In this document: positions 8,611-19,690 of the stretch, one piece after another | How positions within the stretch are numbered: the stretch's first letter is position 1 | How the letters are laid out: the number at the start of each line of letters is the position of its first letter | Assembly: GCA_012927595.1 (NCBI GenBank) | Contig: JABBOW010000033.1 | Span: forward strand, 1-64,000 | DNA length: 64,000 nt | Direction of reading: 5' to 3' | Source: Cellulomonas sp. | Lineage (GTDB): Bacteria; Actinomycetota; Actinomycetes; Actinomycetales; Cellulomonadaceae | Notes under the pieces: model-generated | The model's database searches: none | The model's input: only the letters and a program-made list of their open reading frames with translations | Told to the model about the DNA's origin: nothing | Program-made: the position numbers and the translations under genes

Positions 8611-10551
8611 CTACCGCACCGGCGTGTCGAACTCGCGCTTCGCGGTCGTGTCGCCCTCAGCCATCCGGGCCGCGAGCTCGGCGTCGCCGCTCGGCGCTCC
8701 GGGTGCGCCGATGAGGTCCGGTCGCAGCGACCTGTCGATGAACGGCACCGCGCCGACATCCGCCCCGACTCCGGCGCCCGCGCCGTATTCACCGCCGTCG
8801 GGCTCGCCGTAGACGACGGACTCGAGCGCCATGAGCCGGTCCTCGAGGTCGGAGCCTGGCGCCTGGCTCGCTCCGAACCCTCCGCCGCCGCCGCCGAGCG
8901 GGTCACCGCCGCCACCGGGCCGGTTCCAGCCCGGCCACTCGACGATGTTCTTGTACTCCCGCTGGTCCTTGATGTCCTTGAAGGCCTCCTTGAGGTCCTT
9001 GATCTGCTCCTTGCGGACCTCCTTGAGGTCCTTGATCTGCTCCTTGCGGACCTCCTTGACGTCCTTGATCCGCTCCTTACGGACCTCCTTGACGTCCTTC
9101 AGATCCTTCCGGGTCTCCTTGATGCCTTCCTTCAGCTCCTTGCGCGTGTCCTTGAGGTCCTTGATGACCGACTTGCAGCTCACACGGACGTTCGCCGTCA
9201 TCACAGCGCCCGACGGCGAGATCGACGACAGCGCGACGCACGTGTCGGCGCCGGCGTAGGACTTGGTGCCGGGCGTCGTCGTGCCGTCGACGGTGACCAC
9301 TGTGGACGTCCCCGGGAACGGGTCGCCGGCGTCGCCGCGGTTGTGATTGAGCTCGAGGTCCCGCTTGCCGTCCGACTGCAGGAGCCCGACCTTGTAGTGG
9401 TTCTCGTCGGTGTTGCCGGGCTGCGTCTCGTCGATGTGCCAGAGCAGTGCGCCCCACCCGGGCAACGCCGCGTCGTAGCCGATCGGCTGACGGTTCTCGA
9501 GCAGGAAGTACTCGGACCCGCTCGCGCCGTCCTTCCACAGCCGGAACACGGTGTGCGAGGACTCCACGGCCGGGATGGTCAGAGCACCGTTGGTCGTGAC
9601 GACTGTCGTCGTGACCCACCCCTGGTTGACCTTGCACCACGCGCTCGGGTGCGAGGGCTGCGCGCCGCCGCCGTTCCACGAGCCGCCCGACATGAGGCAC
9701 CAGTTGCCGACGCCCTCGGACGAGTAGTCCGTGTCGTACAGGTCGGGGAAGCCGAACAGCAGGTGACCGAGCTCGTGCGCGCCGACACCGATCTTGGCGT
9801 CCTCGGGGATCGTCAGGTAGCCGTAGATCTTGGTCGAGTCCACGGCGAGCGCGCTGACGAGCACCGACTTGTGCGACCAGATGTCGCCCTTCGCACCGGT
9901 GACCTCGGCGCCCTGGCCGGCGTGGACCACGATGAACGCGTCGACGAACCCGTTGCCGTCGTTGTCGTACGGAGTGAAGTCCACGGCGGCGTTGGCCGCG
10001 TTGGCGGCGTCGAGCGCGAGCTGCGGGGAGCGGAACGCGGTGCCGTTCAGGCCGATCCCGGACCCGTTGTTCGCGTACCACGCGAGCGTCTGCGGCATCC
10101 GGTACGGCCCGACGACCGTCCCGGCGAGCGTGACCAGGCCGTTCGTGACCTCGGAGTAGTACTCCTTCACGCTGCCGTGCGGCAGGGCGCCCGTCGAGAA
10201 GAACAGCTCGTCGAAGTGAGCGGTGGCCGCGGTCATGACCTTGTCGGAGAAGTCCACGAGGACGACCGCCACGTTCACCGTGCCGCGCAGGGGCGCGCGG
10301 TCGGCGGCCGTGTCCCGGATCGCGCTGAACGGTGTGCCCGCCGGGAACTCCTCGGGCGGCACGATCACTCCGTCGTTGAACCCCAGCGGGTGCGGTTCGC
10401 GTGCGAGCCGCAGCGCCGGTGCGGCGTCGCGGCTCTTGTTGACCGACGCAAGGTCCTTGCGCCACGTGACCAGCAGCTCCGGGCTCGGCGGGACTGTGCA
10501 CGTCTGGGTGCGCTGGTCCTGGGTCCCGAACGTCATGACGTCGTCCCTCAT
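8611..10551 (-). CDS. M6 (immune inhibitor A-like) zinc metalloprotease without signal peptide, with charged helical repeat
   Basis: The 646-residue protein carries an M6 protease domain with the zinc site H259-E-x-x-H263 in AHELGHLLFGFPDLYDTD, preceded by VVLVDFSDK and followed by NWCLMSGGSW and ENRQPIGYDAALPGWGALLW. Relatives are secreted, yet the N-terminus (MRDDVMTFGTQDQ) is not a signal peptide. A Lys/Glu-rich helix of 11-residue repeats comes next, then a Gly-rich linker and a C-terminal tail with VPFIDRSLRPDL. I chose the ATG at 10551, preceded by GGAGAGG, over an upstream one. It heads the ATP-grasp operon and is divergent from csoR. Confidence 0.85.
   Translation of the reverse strand: MRDDVMTFGTQDQRTQTCTVPPSPELLVTWRKDLASVNKSRDAAPALRLAREPHPLGFNDGVIVPPEEFPAGTPFSAIRDTAADRAPLRGTVNVAVVLVDFSDKVMTAATAHFDELFFSTGALPHGSVKEYYSEVTNGLVTLAGTVVGPYRMPQTLAWYANNGSGIGLNGTAFRSPQLALDAANAANAAVDFTPYDNDGNGFVDAFIVVHAGQGAEVTGAKGDIWSHKSVLVSALAVDSTKIYGYLTIPEDAKIGVGAHELGHLLFGFPDLYDTDYSSEGVGNWCLMSGGSWNGGGAQPSHPSAWCKVNQGWVTTTVVTTNGALTIPAVESSHTVFRLWKDGASGSEYFLLENRQPIGYDAALPGWGALLWHIDETQPGNTDENHYKVGLLQSDGKRDLELNHNRGDAGDPFPGTSTVVTVDGTTTPGTKSYAGADTCVALSSISPSGAVMTANVRVSCKSVIKDLKDTRKELKEGIKETRKDLKDVKEVRKERIKDVKEVRKEQIKDLKEVRKEQIKDLKEAFKDIKDQREYKNIVEWPGWNRPGGGGDPLGGGGGGFGASQAPGSDLEDRLMALESVVYGEPDGGEYGAGAGVGADVGAVPFIDRSLRPDLIGAPGAPSGDAELAARMAEGDTTAKREFDTPVR
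9001..9099. repeat. 33-bp tandem repeat inside the M6 protease gene (3 near-identical copies)
   Basis: Units 9001-9033, 9034-9066 and 9067-9099 differ at only a few positions. On the minus strand they encode 11-residue blocks of the type KDLKEVRKEQI, and more diverged copies extend the pattern on both sides. The charge pattern predicts a long single alpha helix or coiled coil separating the protease from its C-terminal tail. Repeat number is likely to vary between strains. Confidence 0.85.
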
Positions 10552-10672
10552 CGCACTGACCTCTCCGCAAGGACCACGCACCGGTGCGCGGTCGATACCT
10601 GTCAGGAGATGGACCAACCGCCGCAGATACGACCGTGACGATCAGATACGGGACCTTCGTCCCCCGAAGAAA

Positions 10673-10687
10673 TACCCCGGGGGGGTA
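10673..10687 (+). promoter_or_regulatory. CsoR-type operator
   Basis: TACCCC-GGG-GGGGTA is a GC-rich palindrome of the type bound by copper-sensing CsoR repressors (TAC4-G4TA with a short spacer). It lies 61-75 bp before the csoR ATG, where it would cover the promoter of csoR-copZ-copA. It may also influence the divergent M6 protease operon. Confidence 0.75.
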
Positions 10688-10747
10688 CATTCGTTGGACC
10701 AGGCACAGCAGGACGACCACGCCCGACCGACCGATCCTGGAGGAGCC

Positions 10748-11029
10748 ATGCACGGCTACACCGACAAGAAGGGCGACTACCTCAAGCGCCTGAGCCGCAT
10801 CGAGGGCCAGGTCCGCGGCATCTCCCGCATGGTCGACGAGGACGTCTACTGCATCGACATCCTCACGCAGGTCGCCGCCGTCACGAAGGCGCTGCAGGCC
10901 GTGAGCATCGGCCTCGTCGAGGACCACCTCGGCCACTGCGTCGTCGACGCCGCCCGGAAGTCGCCCGAGGCCGGCGCCGAGAAGGTCCGTGAGGCCGCCG
11001 AGGCCATCGCGCGACTCGTCCGGAGCTGA
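10748..11029 (+). CDS. csoR: Copper-sensing transcriptional repressor of the CsoR/RcnR family
   Basis: The 93-residue all-helical protein has the family start YLKRLSRIEGQVRGISRMV and the metal ligands of CsoR: Cys in EDVYCIDIL and the His/Cys pair in GLVEDHLGHCVVDA. Apo-CsoR holds the operator and Cu(I) binding releases it. The ATG at 10748 follows GGAGGAG directly; the frame is open far upstream, but that part overlaps the M6 gene and promoter. It leads a copper-efflux operon with copZ and copA, with the operator just upstream. Confidence 0.92.
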   Translation: MHGYTDKKGDYLKRLSRIEGQVRGISRMVDEDVYCIDILTQVAAVTKALQAVSIGLVEDHLGHCVVDAARKSPEAGAEKVREAAEAIARLVRS

Positions 11030-11063
11030 ACCACCACCCAGAACGCCCCGAGAGGACATCACC

Positions 11064-11293
11064 ATGAGTCAGACCACCACCTTCTCCGTCGACGGCATGA
11101 CCTGCGGCCACTGCGTGCAGCACGTCACCACCGAGCTCACCGCGATCCCCGGCGTCCGCGACGTGTCGATCGAGCTTGTCAACGGCGGCTCCTCGCCCGT
11201 CACCGTCGTCTCGGACGACCCGCTGACCGACGAGGCCATCGCCGCGGCGATCGACGAGGCGGGCTACGCGCTCACACCGAAGGGTTCGCTGCT

Positions 11294-11297
<4 letters not shown>
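11064..11297 (+). CDS. copZ: Copper chaperone, heavy-metal-associated domain
   Basis: This 77-residue single HMA domain has the Cu(I)-binding loop DGMTCGHCVQHV near residue 15 and the beta-alpha-beta-beta-alpha-beta length of CopZ. It carries cytoplasmic copper to the CopA ATPase encoded next, whose start codon overlaps the copZ stop. A GAGAGGA ribosome-binding site precedes the ATG. Confidence 0.92.
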
Positions 11298-13846
<2,549 letters not shown>

Positions 13847-13876
13847 CGCCGGGCCGGCGCCACCTAGGCTCTGCGC

Positions 13877-14662
13877 ATGACCAGCACGCCACAACCCGAC
13901 CAGCGCGCGATCGGGCGCCGGCTCACCGTCGAGATCTGGATCGTGCTCGGGCTCTCGCTCGGCCGGTCCGGCATCTACGCGGTCGTCGACATCGTGGCTC
14001 GGCTGACCGCGGGTCCGCCGCTCGCGCAGCAGACCGCGACGCTCAATGCGAGCCAGTCCCCGCGCCCCTACCTCGACCTGACCTACCAGCTGCTCTCGAT
14101 CGGGTTCGCGCTCGTCCCGGTCGCGCTCGCACTGTTCCTGCTGTCGGCTCACGGGCGCAGCGCGGTCCGCCGGATCGGGCTCGACGCAGTGCGGCCCCTG
14201 CGCGACCTCGGGATCGGCGTCGGCCTCGCAGCCGTCATCGGGATCCCCGGGCTCGGGCTGTACGCCCTCGGTCGCATGCTCGGGATCACGGTCCAGGTGC
14301 AGGCGTCGGCACTCAACGCGGCCTGGTGGACGATCCCCGTGCTCGTCCTCGCGGCGCTGCAGAACGCGCTGCTCGAGGAGGTCGTCGCGGTCGCGTACCT
14401 CATGGAACGGCTGCGTGACCTGCGCTGGCGCACGCCGCTGATCCTCGCCGCGAGCGCCTTGCTCCGAGGCTCCTACCACCTGTACCAGGGGTTCGGACCG
14501 TTCATCGGGAACGCCGTCATGGGCCTGGTGTTCGCGGAGTACTACCGCCGACGACGTCGCATCCTCCCGCTCGTCGTCGCGCACATGCTCCTCGACGTGG
14601 TCGCGTTCGTCGGGTACGCGCTCGTCCCGGCCGCGTGGCGCTCGGCGCTCGGCCTGTCCTGA
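13877..14662 (+). CDS. CPBP-family intramembrane metalloprotease (Abi/CAAX protease-like)
   Basis: The 261-residue protein has about seven hydrophobic segments and the CPBP motifs: E167-E168 in LLEEVVAVAYLMERL, then a histidine in LLRGSYHLYQG, and a third motif with LPLVVAHMLLDV near the C-terminus. Family members cleave prenylated or other membrane substrates or act in bacteriocin immunity; the substrate cannot be told here. A TAGGCT box 8 nt before the ATG and no Shine-Dalgarno site suggest a leaderless mRNA. Confidence 0.85.
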   Translation: MTSTPQPDQRAIGRRLTVEIWIVLGLSLGRSGIYAVVDIVARLTAGPPLAQQTATLNASQSPRPYLDLTYQLLSIGFALVPVALALFLLSAHGRSAVRRIGLDAVRPLRDLGIGVGLAAVIGIPGLGLYALGRMLGITVQVQASALNAAWWTIPVLVLAALQNALLEEVVAVAYLMERLRDLRWRTPLILAASALLRGSYHLYQGFGPFIGNAVMGLVFAEYYRRRRRILPLVVAHMLLDVVAFVGYALVPAAWRSALGLS

Positions 14663-14689
14663 GCCGTGCGGCTGCCTACACTCGCGGGT

Positions 14690-17257
14690 ATGCCCGACTC
14701 GCCGACGCCTGCGCGGCTCGGCTCCGACGCCCCGCCGGGACTCTCCGCGGGGATGGTCGAGTCCGGCCGCATCCTGATCGGTCGCGTGCACGACGTCGAG
14801 ATCCTGGACACCCCGGCGGTCCGCGTGCACCACCCCAGCGACCTGGTCGGGGTCGTCATCTCGCTGGTCGGCGCGGTGCTGGTCCTGGTCCTCGCGACCT
14901 ACGCGCAGAACACGACGACAGGTGTCGCCCAAGACGTCCAGGGCTTCGCCTTCATCTTGCGGCAGATCCTCAACGTGCCGGTCGCGGTCCTCGAAGGTGC
15001 CGTGACGATCCTCGTGCCCGTCGCCGTGCTCATCGAGCTCTCGCTCCGTCGTCTCGGCAGGCAGCTCGTCGAGTCCTTGGTCGCCGCTGTCGGGGCCATC
15101 CTGCTGTGCATGGCGGTCAGCTGGGCCGTCGCGACCTTCGGGTCGACCGAGCTCGTCGGCGGCCTCTCCGTCCGCCTTCGCGGCGAGTCGGTGCTCACCG
15201 TCCCCGGGTTCATGGGGCTCATCTCCGGCCTGCTCACCGCCACCGGCCCTCGCGCTCGGCGCCGGACCGTCGTGTGGTCGTGGAACCTGCTCTGGGTAGC
15301 GATCGGCGTCGTGGTCATCACCGCCCAGGTCTCCCTCCCCGGCGTCGCGATCGCCGTGCTGCTCGGACGGGTCGCGGGCCTCGGGGTGCGCTACCTGTCA
15401 GGGGTCCAGTCCGAGCGCGCGTACGGCACCGGGCTCGTCGACGGCGTCCGACGCGCCGGGTTCGATCCAGCACGGCTGGTCCGGGTTCCCGACGACGCGA
15501 TCGACTACGACCCTGCCGCCGTGCGCGCGCCCGACGGCGCCCCGGCGACGAGCGCGGCCGCCATGCAGCCCGGGACGCGCGCCCTGACCCGCTACTCCGA
15601 CCACCGCGTCTACGAGCTGACGACGGTCGACGGCGAGCACCTCGACGTCGTCGTCCTCGACGGTGACCGCCAGGTGCTCGGTGCGCTGTCCCGGCTGTGG
15701 CGCTCGCTGCGCCTGCGAGGCATCGACCGTCGCTCGGTCGTGTCTCTGCGCCAGGCGACTGAGCGTGCCGCCCTGCTCTCCTATGCGGCACGGGCCGCCG
15801 GGGTGCGCACCCCGAAGCTCCTGAGCGTCGCCGAGGCCGAGGACTCGATGCTGCTCGTCCAGGAGGAGGTGCGGGCAGCCGTGCCGCTCTCGTCAGTCCC
15901 CCGCTCGCACATCACCGATGCGCTGCTCCGAGAGATCTGGGCGCAGCTGCAGCTCGCTCATGGCGCGGGCATCGCCCACCGTGCACTGACGAGCGACGTG
16001 ATCCTGGTCCAAGAGCTGCTCGGTCGGCCTGTCGTGTGGCTCGTCGGCTGGGACCAGGGCGACGTCGCGTCGTCCGAGCTCGCCCGGCGCATGGACGTGA
16101 CCGCGCTCGTCGCACTGCTGGCCCTGCGCGTCGGCGCGACCCGCGCACTGGAGTCGGCGGTCACCGTCCTGCCCGACGACGACATCGCCGCCGTCGGCCC
16201 GCTGCTCCAGACGATCGGGCTCCCCCGGCGCACGCGTGACGAGATGCGCACCCACAAAGAGGTGCTGGCCGAGCTGCGGTCGGCACTCGTCGAACGGCTG
16301 CCCGAGGCCGACATCGAGCCCGAGCGCCTCGTGCGGTTCGGCGCCCGCACGGTGCTCACGATCCTCATCACGCTTGCCGCCGTCGTCGTCGTCCTCACCA
16401 CGATCAACGTCGACCAGATCACCGGTGCGCTCCGGCAGAGCGACTGGCGCTGGAGCGTCGTCGCGTTCGGTCTCGGTCTCGCGACCCTCGTGGGTGCATC
16501 CCTGGCCCTCGTCGCGTTCGCACCCGTCAAGATCCCGGTGTGGCGGGCGACCCTCACACAGTCGGCCGCGACCTTCGTCGCACTCGCCGCACCGGCCGGG
16601 ATCGGTCCCGCCGCACTCAACCTCCGCCTGCTCACGCGGCGTGGGGTGTCCGCGTCGCTCGCCGCGGCGACGGTCGCGCTCGTCCAGGTCTCCCAGTTCA
16701 TCGTCACCGTCATGCTGCTGATCGTCCTGTCGATCGCGTCGGGCACCAACGAGGCGACGAAGTTCACCGTCACGCCCACGATGTTCCTGGCGATCGGCCT
16801 GCTCGCCGCCCTCGTGGCGGCCGCGATGCTGGTCCCGCCCGTCCGGCAGTGGGTCGCGCGCAAGACGTTACCGATGCTTCGGCAGACCTGGCCGCGGCTC
16901 ATCGAGGTCGTCGGGCAGCCCCGGCGGCTCGTGCTCGCCGTGAGCGGCAACGTCCTGATGACCATGGGCTACGTGCTCGCGTTCCAGGCGAGCCTGCTCG
17001 CGTTCGATCAGCACCTGTCGATCGTGCAGATCGCGATCATCTACCTCGCGGGCAACTCGATCGGTGCGGTCGTCCCGGTCCCCGGCGGCGTCGGGACGAT
17101 CGAGGCGACCCTCATCGCCCTGCTGTCGTCCATCGGCGCGATCAACCCCGGTATCGCCGCGTCGGTCACAGTCCTGTTCCGCGTGCTGACCTACTGGCTG
17201 CGGATCCCGATCGGCTGGGCATCGATGCGGTTCCTGCAGCGTCAGGGCGAGCTGTAG
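14690..17257 (+). CDS. Membrane fusion protein: kinase-like central domain plus LPG synthase/flippase-like (UPF0104) C-terminal domain
   Basis: An 855-residue protein with three parts. The first (about 45-260) has six or so transmembrane segments. The middle (about 270-535) resembles an atypical kinase/phosphotransferase: a DHRVYELTTVDGEHLDVVVL strand, LLVQEEVRAAVPL and GIAHRALTSDVILV, where HRD is replaced by HRA, so it is probably a pseudokinase. The last part (about 550-855) is an eight-helix lysylphosphatidylglycerol synthase/flippase-like domain with VVPVPGGVGTIEATL. A role in lipid or glycolipid translocation is inferred. TACACT ends 7 nt before the ATG, so the mRNA is probably leaderless. 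Confidence 0.75.
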   Translation: MPDSPTPARLGSDAPPGLSAGMVESGRILIGRVHDVEILDTPAVRVHHPSDLVGVVISLVGAVLVLVLATYAQNTTTGVAQDVQGFAFILRQILNVPVAVLEGAVTILVPVAVLIELSLRRLGRQLVESLVAAVGAILLCMAVSWAVATFGSTELVGGLSVRLRGESVLTVPGFMGLISGLLTATGPRARRRTVVWSWNLLWVAIGVVVITAQVSLPGVAIAVLLGRVAGLGVRYLSGVQSERAYGTGLVDGVRRAGFDPARLVRVPDDAIDYDPAAVRAPDGAPATSAAAMQPGTRALTRYSDHRVYELTTVDGEHLDVVVLDGDRQVLGALSRLWRSLRLRGIDRRSVVSLRQATERAALLSYAARAAGVRTPKLLSVAEAEDSMLLVQEEVRAAVPLSSVPRSHITDALLREIWAQLQLAHGAGIAHRALTSDVILVQELLGRPVVWLVGWDQGDVASSELARRMDVTALVALLALRVGATRALESAVTVLPDDDIAAVGPLLQTIGLPRRTRDEMRTHKEVLAELRSALVERLPEADIEPERLVRFGARTVLTILITLAAVVVVLTTINVDQITGALRQSDWRWSVVAFGLGLATLVGASLALVAFAPVKIPVWRATLTQSAATFVALAAPAGIGPAALNLRLLTRRGVSASLAAATVALVQVSQFIVTVMLLIVLSIASGTNEATKFTVTPTMFLAIGLLAALVAAAMLVPPVRQWVARKTLPMLRQTWPRLIEVVGQPRRLVLAVSGNVLMTMGYVLAFQASLLAFDQHLSIVQIAIIYLAGNSIGAVVPVPGGVGTIEATLIALLSSIGAINPGIAASVTVLFRVLTYWLRIPIGWASMRFLQRQGEL

Positions 17258-17648
17258 CGCGACGCTCGACCACCAGAGCCGCCCCGGCGAGCAGGATCGC
17301 ACCGACCTCGGACGCCGCCGCGAGCAGCGCGGGCGCCCACGTCCACGTCTGGTGCACCCCGAACAGCCCGGACGGCAACGTGGAGACCACAAAGGCCCCG
17401 AGCGTCGCAAGCCCGAACCCCCCAGCGAGCAGCAACGGCTCCGGGCGCGCGAGGATGAGGACAGCGAGCCCGATGACGATGCCAGCGACCACGTTGCCGA
17501 GGAAGGCGGGTCCGATGACCGGCAGAAACCGCATGCCGCCGACCCACAGGTCGAGGTGCACGACTGCCGAGAGCAGCACGCACGCTGCGACGAGCCCGCG
17601 CAGCACCTGCGACCGCTTCCCTGTACCGACCGCCACGTGTCGTGTCAT
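17166..17648 (-). CDS. Predicted four-helix membrane protein, unknown function
   Basis: The 160-residue protein has four hydrophobic stretches (about residues 17-33, 42-66, 74-92 and 104-126) and a basic, Ser/Arg-rich C-terminal tail. It resembles small integral membrane proteins common in actinobacteria that I cannot name. The 3' end overlaps the convergent flippase-like gene by about 90 bp, which suggests that the natural stop was lost and the last 30 residues are read-through. No partner on this strand. Confidence 0.55.
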   Translation of the reverse strand: MTRHVAVGTGKRSQVLRGLVAACVLLSAVVHLDLWVGGMRFLPVIGPAFLGNVVAGIVIGLAVLILARPEPLLLAGGFGLATLGAFVVSTLPSGLFGVHQTWTWAPALLAAASEVGAILLAGAALVVERRATARPDAAGTASMPSRSGSAASRSARGTGL

Positions 17649-17777
17649 CGCGCACCTCCCAGAGCGTCGCCGTGCCTACCCGAAACGTTGTCGTGCCCAC
17701 CCACCGCACGCACGAACGGCCCGCCCGGTTCAGCCGCGCCCGCTTCAGCGCCGCCCGTGCGGATCGTCCTGCGCACC

Positions 17778-18338
17778 ATGATGAACCATCGCCCCCGTCC
17801 GCGCGTGGTGAGAGGTGTGGGTCGCACCCGGTTGGAGGCCGACACGCTGCGGGAGCTGCACGACGCGCACGCCGCGGCGCTGCTCGCGTTCGCGACCCGG
17901 TTGTGCGACGGAGATCGGGGGCGGGCTCAAGACGTGGTCCAGGAGACGCTGCTGCGCGCCTGGCAGCACCCGGAGGCGCTCGACCCGGACCGGGGTCCCG
18001 CGCGGGCGTGGCTGTTCACCGTCGCGCGCAACCTCGCGACCGACTCAAGGCGGGCCCGGGCGTCACGTCCCGCCGAGGTCGGCGACGCGCCGCTCGATCT
18101 GGTGCCGACGTCCGGCGACGAGATCGACCGGGCTCTCGACTCCTGGCTCGTCGCCGACGCTCTGGGCACCCTGACCGCCGCTCACCGCGAGGTGCTGCTT
18201 GAGACGTTCTACCGGGGTCGGTCGGTCGCCGAGGCCGCCGTCGCCCTCGGCGTGCCGCCGGGCACGGTGAAGTCGCGTGCGTACTACGCGCTGCGCGCTC
18301 TGCGCGTCGCGCTGGCGGAACGCGGGGTCGAGCCATGA
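17778..18338 (+). CDS. ECF-family RNA polymerase sigma factor
   Basis: The 186-residue protein has sigma region 2 (LHDAHAAALLAFATRL, AQDVVQETLLRAWQHP, ARAWLFTVARNLATD) and region 4 (LTAAHREVLLETFYRG, AEAAVALGVPPGTVKSRAYYALRAL). Regions 1 and 3 are absent, as in ECF sigma factors. I took the ATG at 17778; the frame is open far upstream only because it shadows other sequence. It overlaps the anti-sigma gene by 4 bp, so activity is set by that membrane partner. The nearby Rieske lipoprotein gene could be a target. Confidence 0.88.
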   Translation: MMNHRPRPRVVRGVGRTRLEADTLRELHDAHAAALLAFATRLCDGDRGRAQDVVQETLLRAWQHPEALDPDRGPARAWLFTVARNLATDSRRARASRPAEVGDAPLDLVPTSGDEIDRALDSWLVADALGTLTAAHREVLLETFYRGRSVAEAAVALGVPPGTVKSRAYYALRALRVALAERGVEP

Positions 18339-19036
18339 GCGCCTCGGTGGGCCGCGACACGGCAGGCTCGGCGCACGTCCGGCTCGAGCTGGGCGTCCTG
18401 GTGCTGGGCGCGCTGGACGCGGACGATCGGGCCCGCGTCGAGGCCCACCTGACCGGCTGCGCCGAGTGCCGCGCCGAGCTCGAAGAGCTCGCCCCGCTGC
18501 CGGGGCTGCTGCACCGCGTGCCCGAGGCCGACGTGGTCCGAGCGGGCGACGGGTCGCTCGAGCCGGGCGTCGACCTCGTGCCGGCCGTGCTCGCGCTCGC
18601 CGACCGGGAGGTGCGGGTGAAGCGCGCGACCCGGCGTCGTCGGTGGGCCGTCGTCGGGATCGCCGCGACCGTGCTCGGCGGCGTGGCCATCGGCACCGGT
18701 GCTCTGCGGTCCGCCACGCCCGTGCCCAGCGCTGAGCCCACCCCCGTCGTCGTCCGAGCGACCGATCCCGTCACCGGCGTACATGCCCAGGTGACGTTGA
18801 CGTCGTCGCCGCGCGGCACAGATCTCGCCCTGAAGCTCTCAGGCGTCCCGGCCGGCGAGGAGTGCCGCCTCGTGGCCACCGCGGGCGACCAGCGCGACGT
18901 GACCGCTTCCTGGGACGCGACCTACACCGGCGAGGCGACATTCACCGGCAGCACCTACTTTACGGTCGACCAGATCGACATGCTGGTCATCGAGACCCCG
19001 GCGGGGCGTGCACTCCTGACGATGCCGGTCGACTGA
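18335..19036 (+). CDS. Membrane anti-sigma factor with zinc-binding (ZAS) motif
   Basis: The 233-residue protein begins with a cytoplasmic anti-sigma domain carrying HLTGCAECRAEL, the HxxxCxxC zinc motif, near residue 40. One transmembrane helix follows (about residues 105-125, WAVVGIAATVLGGVAIGTGA), then an extracytoplasmic beta-rich domain with RskA-like features (GVPAGEECRLVATAG, ETPAGRALLTMPV). It would hold the preceding sigma factor inactive until an envelope signal or proteolysis releases it. The ATG overlaps the sigma stop. Confidence 0.87.
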   Translation: MSASVGRDTAGSAHVRLELGVLVLGALDADDRARVEAHLTGCAECRAELEELAPLPGLLHRVPEADVVRAGDGSLEPGVDLVPAVLALADREVRVKRATRRRRWAVVGIAATVLGGVAIGTGALRSATPVPSAEPTPVVVRATDPVTGVHAQVTLTSSPRGTDLALKLSGVPAGEECRLVATAGDQRDVTASWDATYTGEATFTGSTYFTVDQIDMLVIETPAGRALLTMPVD

Positions 19037-19052
19037 CACGGTCGGCCTGACC

Positions 19053-19100
19053 GCGGCGCAGTCAGGCAGCGGCGCGGTCAGGCGGCGGCGCGGTCAGGCA
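19053..19100. repeat. 16-bp tandem repeat (3 copies) carrying a stop codon in every minus-strand frame
   Basis: Units 19053-19068, 19069-19084 and 19085-19100 differ at one or two positions. Because the period is 16, the TGA in each unit falls in a different reading frame on the minus strand (19094-19096, 19078-19080, 19062-19064), so the end of the Rieske gene is closed in all three frames. Confidence 0.85.
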
Positions 19101-19690
19101 GCGAAGATCGACCCGCCCTCGACGCGCACCGCGACGGCCGGCAGCGGTTTGGGAGCCGGTCCGGACACCTTCGACCCGTCGGCGGCCTTGAACACCGAGC
19201 TGTGGCACGGGCACACGAGCACGGAGCCGGCTGGCGCGACGGTGCACCCGGCATGCGTGCAGACCGCGGACAAGCCCACGATCGTCCCCGCCACGGGCTG
19301 CGACAGGATGATCGGCTTGCCGTCGGCGCCCTGAACCCCGAGCGCGCCGCCGACGGGGACATCGGCGAGCTTCGCAAGCGCTCCGGCCCCGCCCGCGGCT
19401 GTGCTGCCCCCTGAGGTTGACACAGCGCCCGCCGACCCCGCGCCGGCCGACCCCCCGCCCGCCGACGACGACCCGCTCGCGCTCGGTGCACACGCGGCGA
19501 GCAACGTCGCGGCGGCACCCAGCGTCACGGCGCCCGCACTGCGCAGCACCGTCCTGCGGGAGTAGCCGGGGCACGCGCTAGAAAGACCGTCGTGCAACGT
19601 GACGCCCGCGTCGTCCGCCGACGGCGCGTCAGGATCGACGTGGTCGACGGCGGTGGGGGCGGGCGCGGTCATCGGTGACAGCTCGGACAT
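19094..19690 (-). CDS. Rieske 2Fe-2S lipoprotein, Tat-exported
   Basis: The 198-residue protein has a long N-region, a twin-arginine motif at residues 45-46 (YSRRTVLRSAG), a hydrophobic stretch and a lipobox ending LLAAC with Cys67 as lipidation site. A low-complexity Gly/Ser linker leads to a Rieske domain with CTHAGCTV and CPCHSSVF, which supply the two Cys and two His ligands. It is a surface-anchored electron-transfer protein, type unknown. It is convergent with the anti-sigma gene. The stop lies in a 16-bp repeat array. Confidence 0.9.
   Translation of the reverse strand: MSELSPMTAPAPTAVDHVDPDAPSADDAGVTLHDGLSSACPGYSRRTVLRSAGAVTLGAAATLLAACAPSASGSSSAGGGSAGAGSAGAVSTSGGSTAAGGAGALAKLADVPVGGALGVQGADGKPIILSQPVAGTIVGLSAVCTHAGCTVAPAGSVLVCPCHSSVFKAADGSKVSGPAPKPLPAVAVRVEGGSIFAA

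Noticed and set aside
9077..11065. A 662-codon minus-strand frame overlapping csoR and the M6 gene
   Set aside because: It is the shifted frame of the M6 gene extended through the csoR region; no domain is visible.
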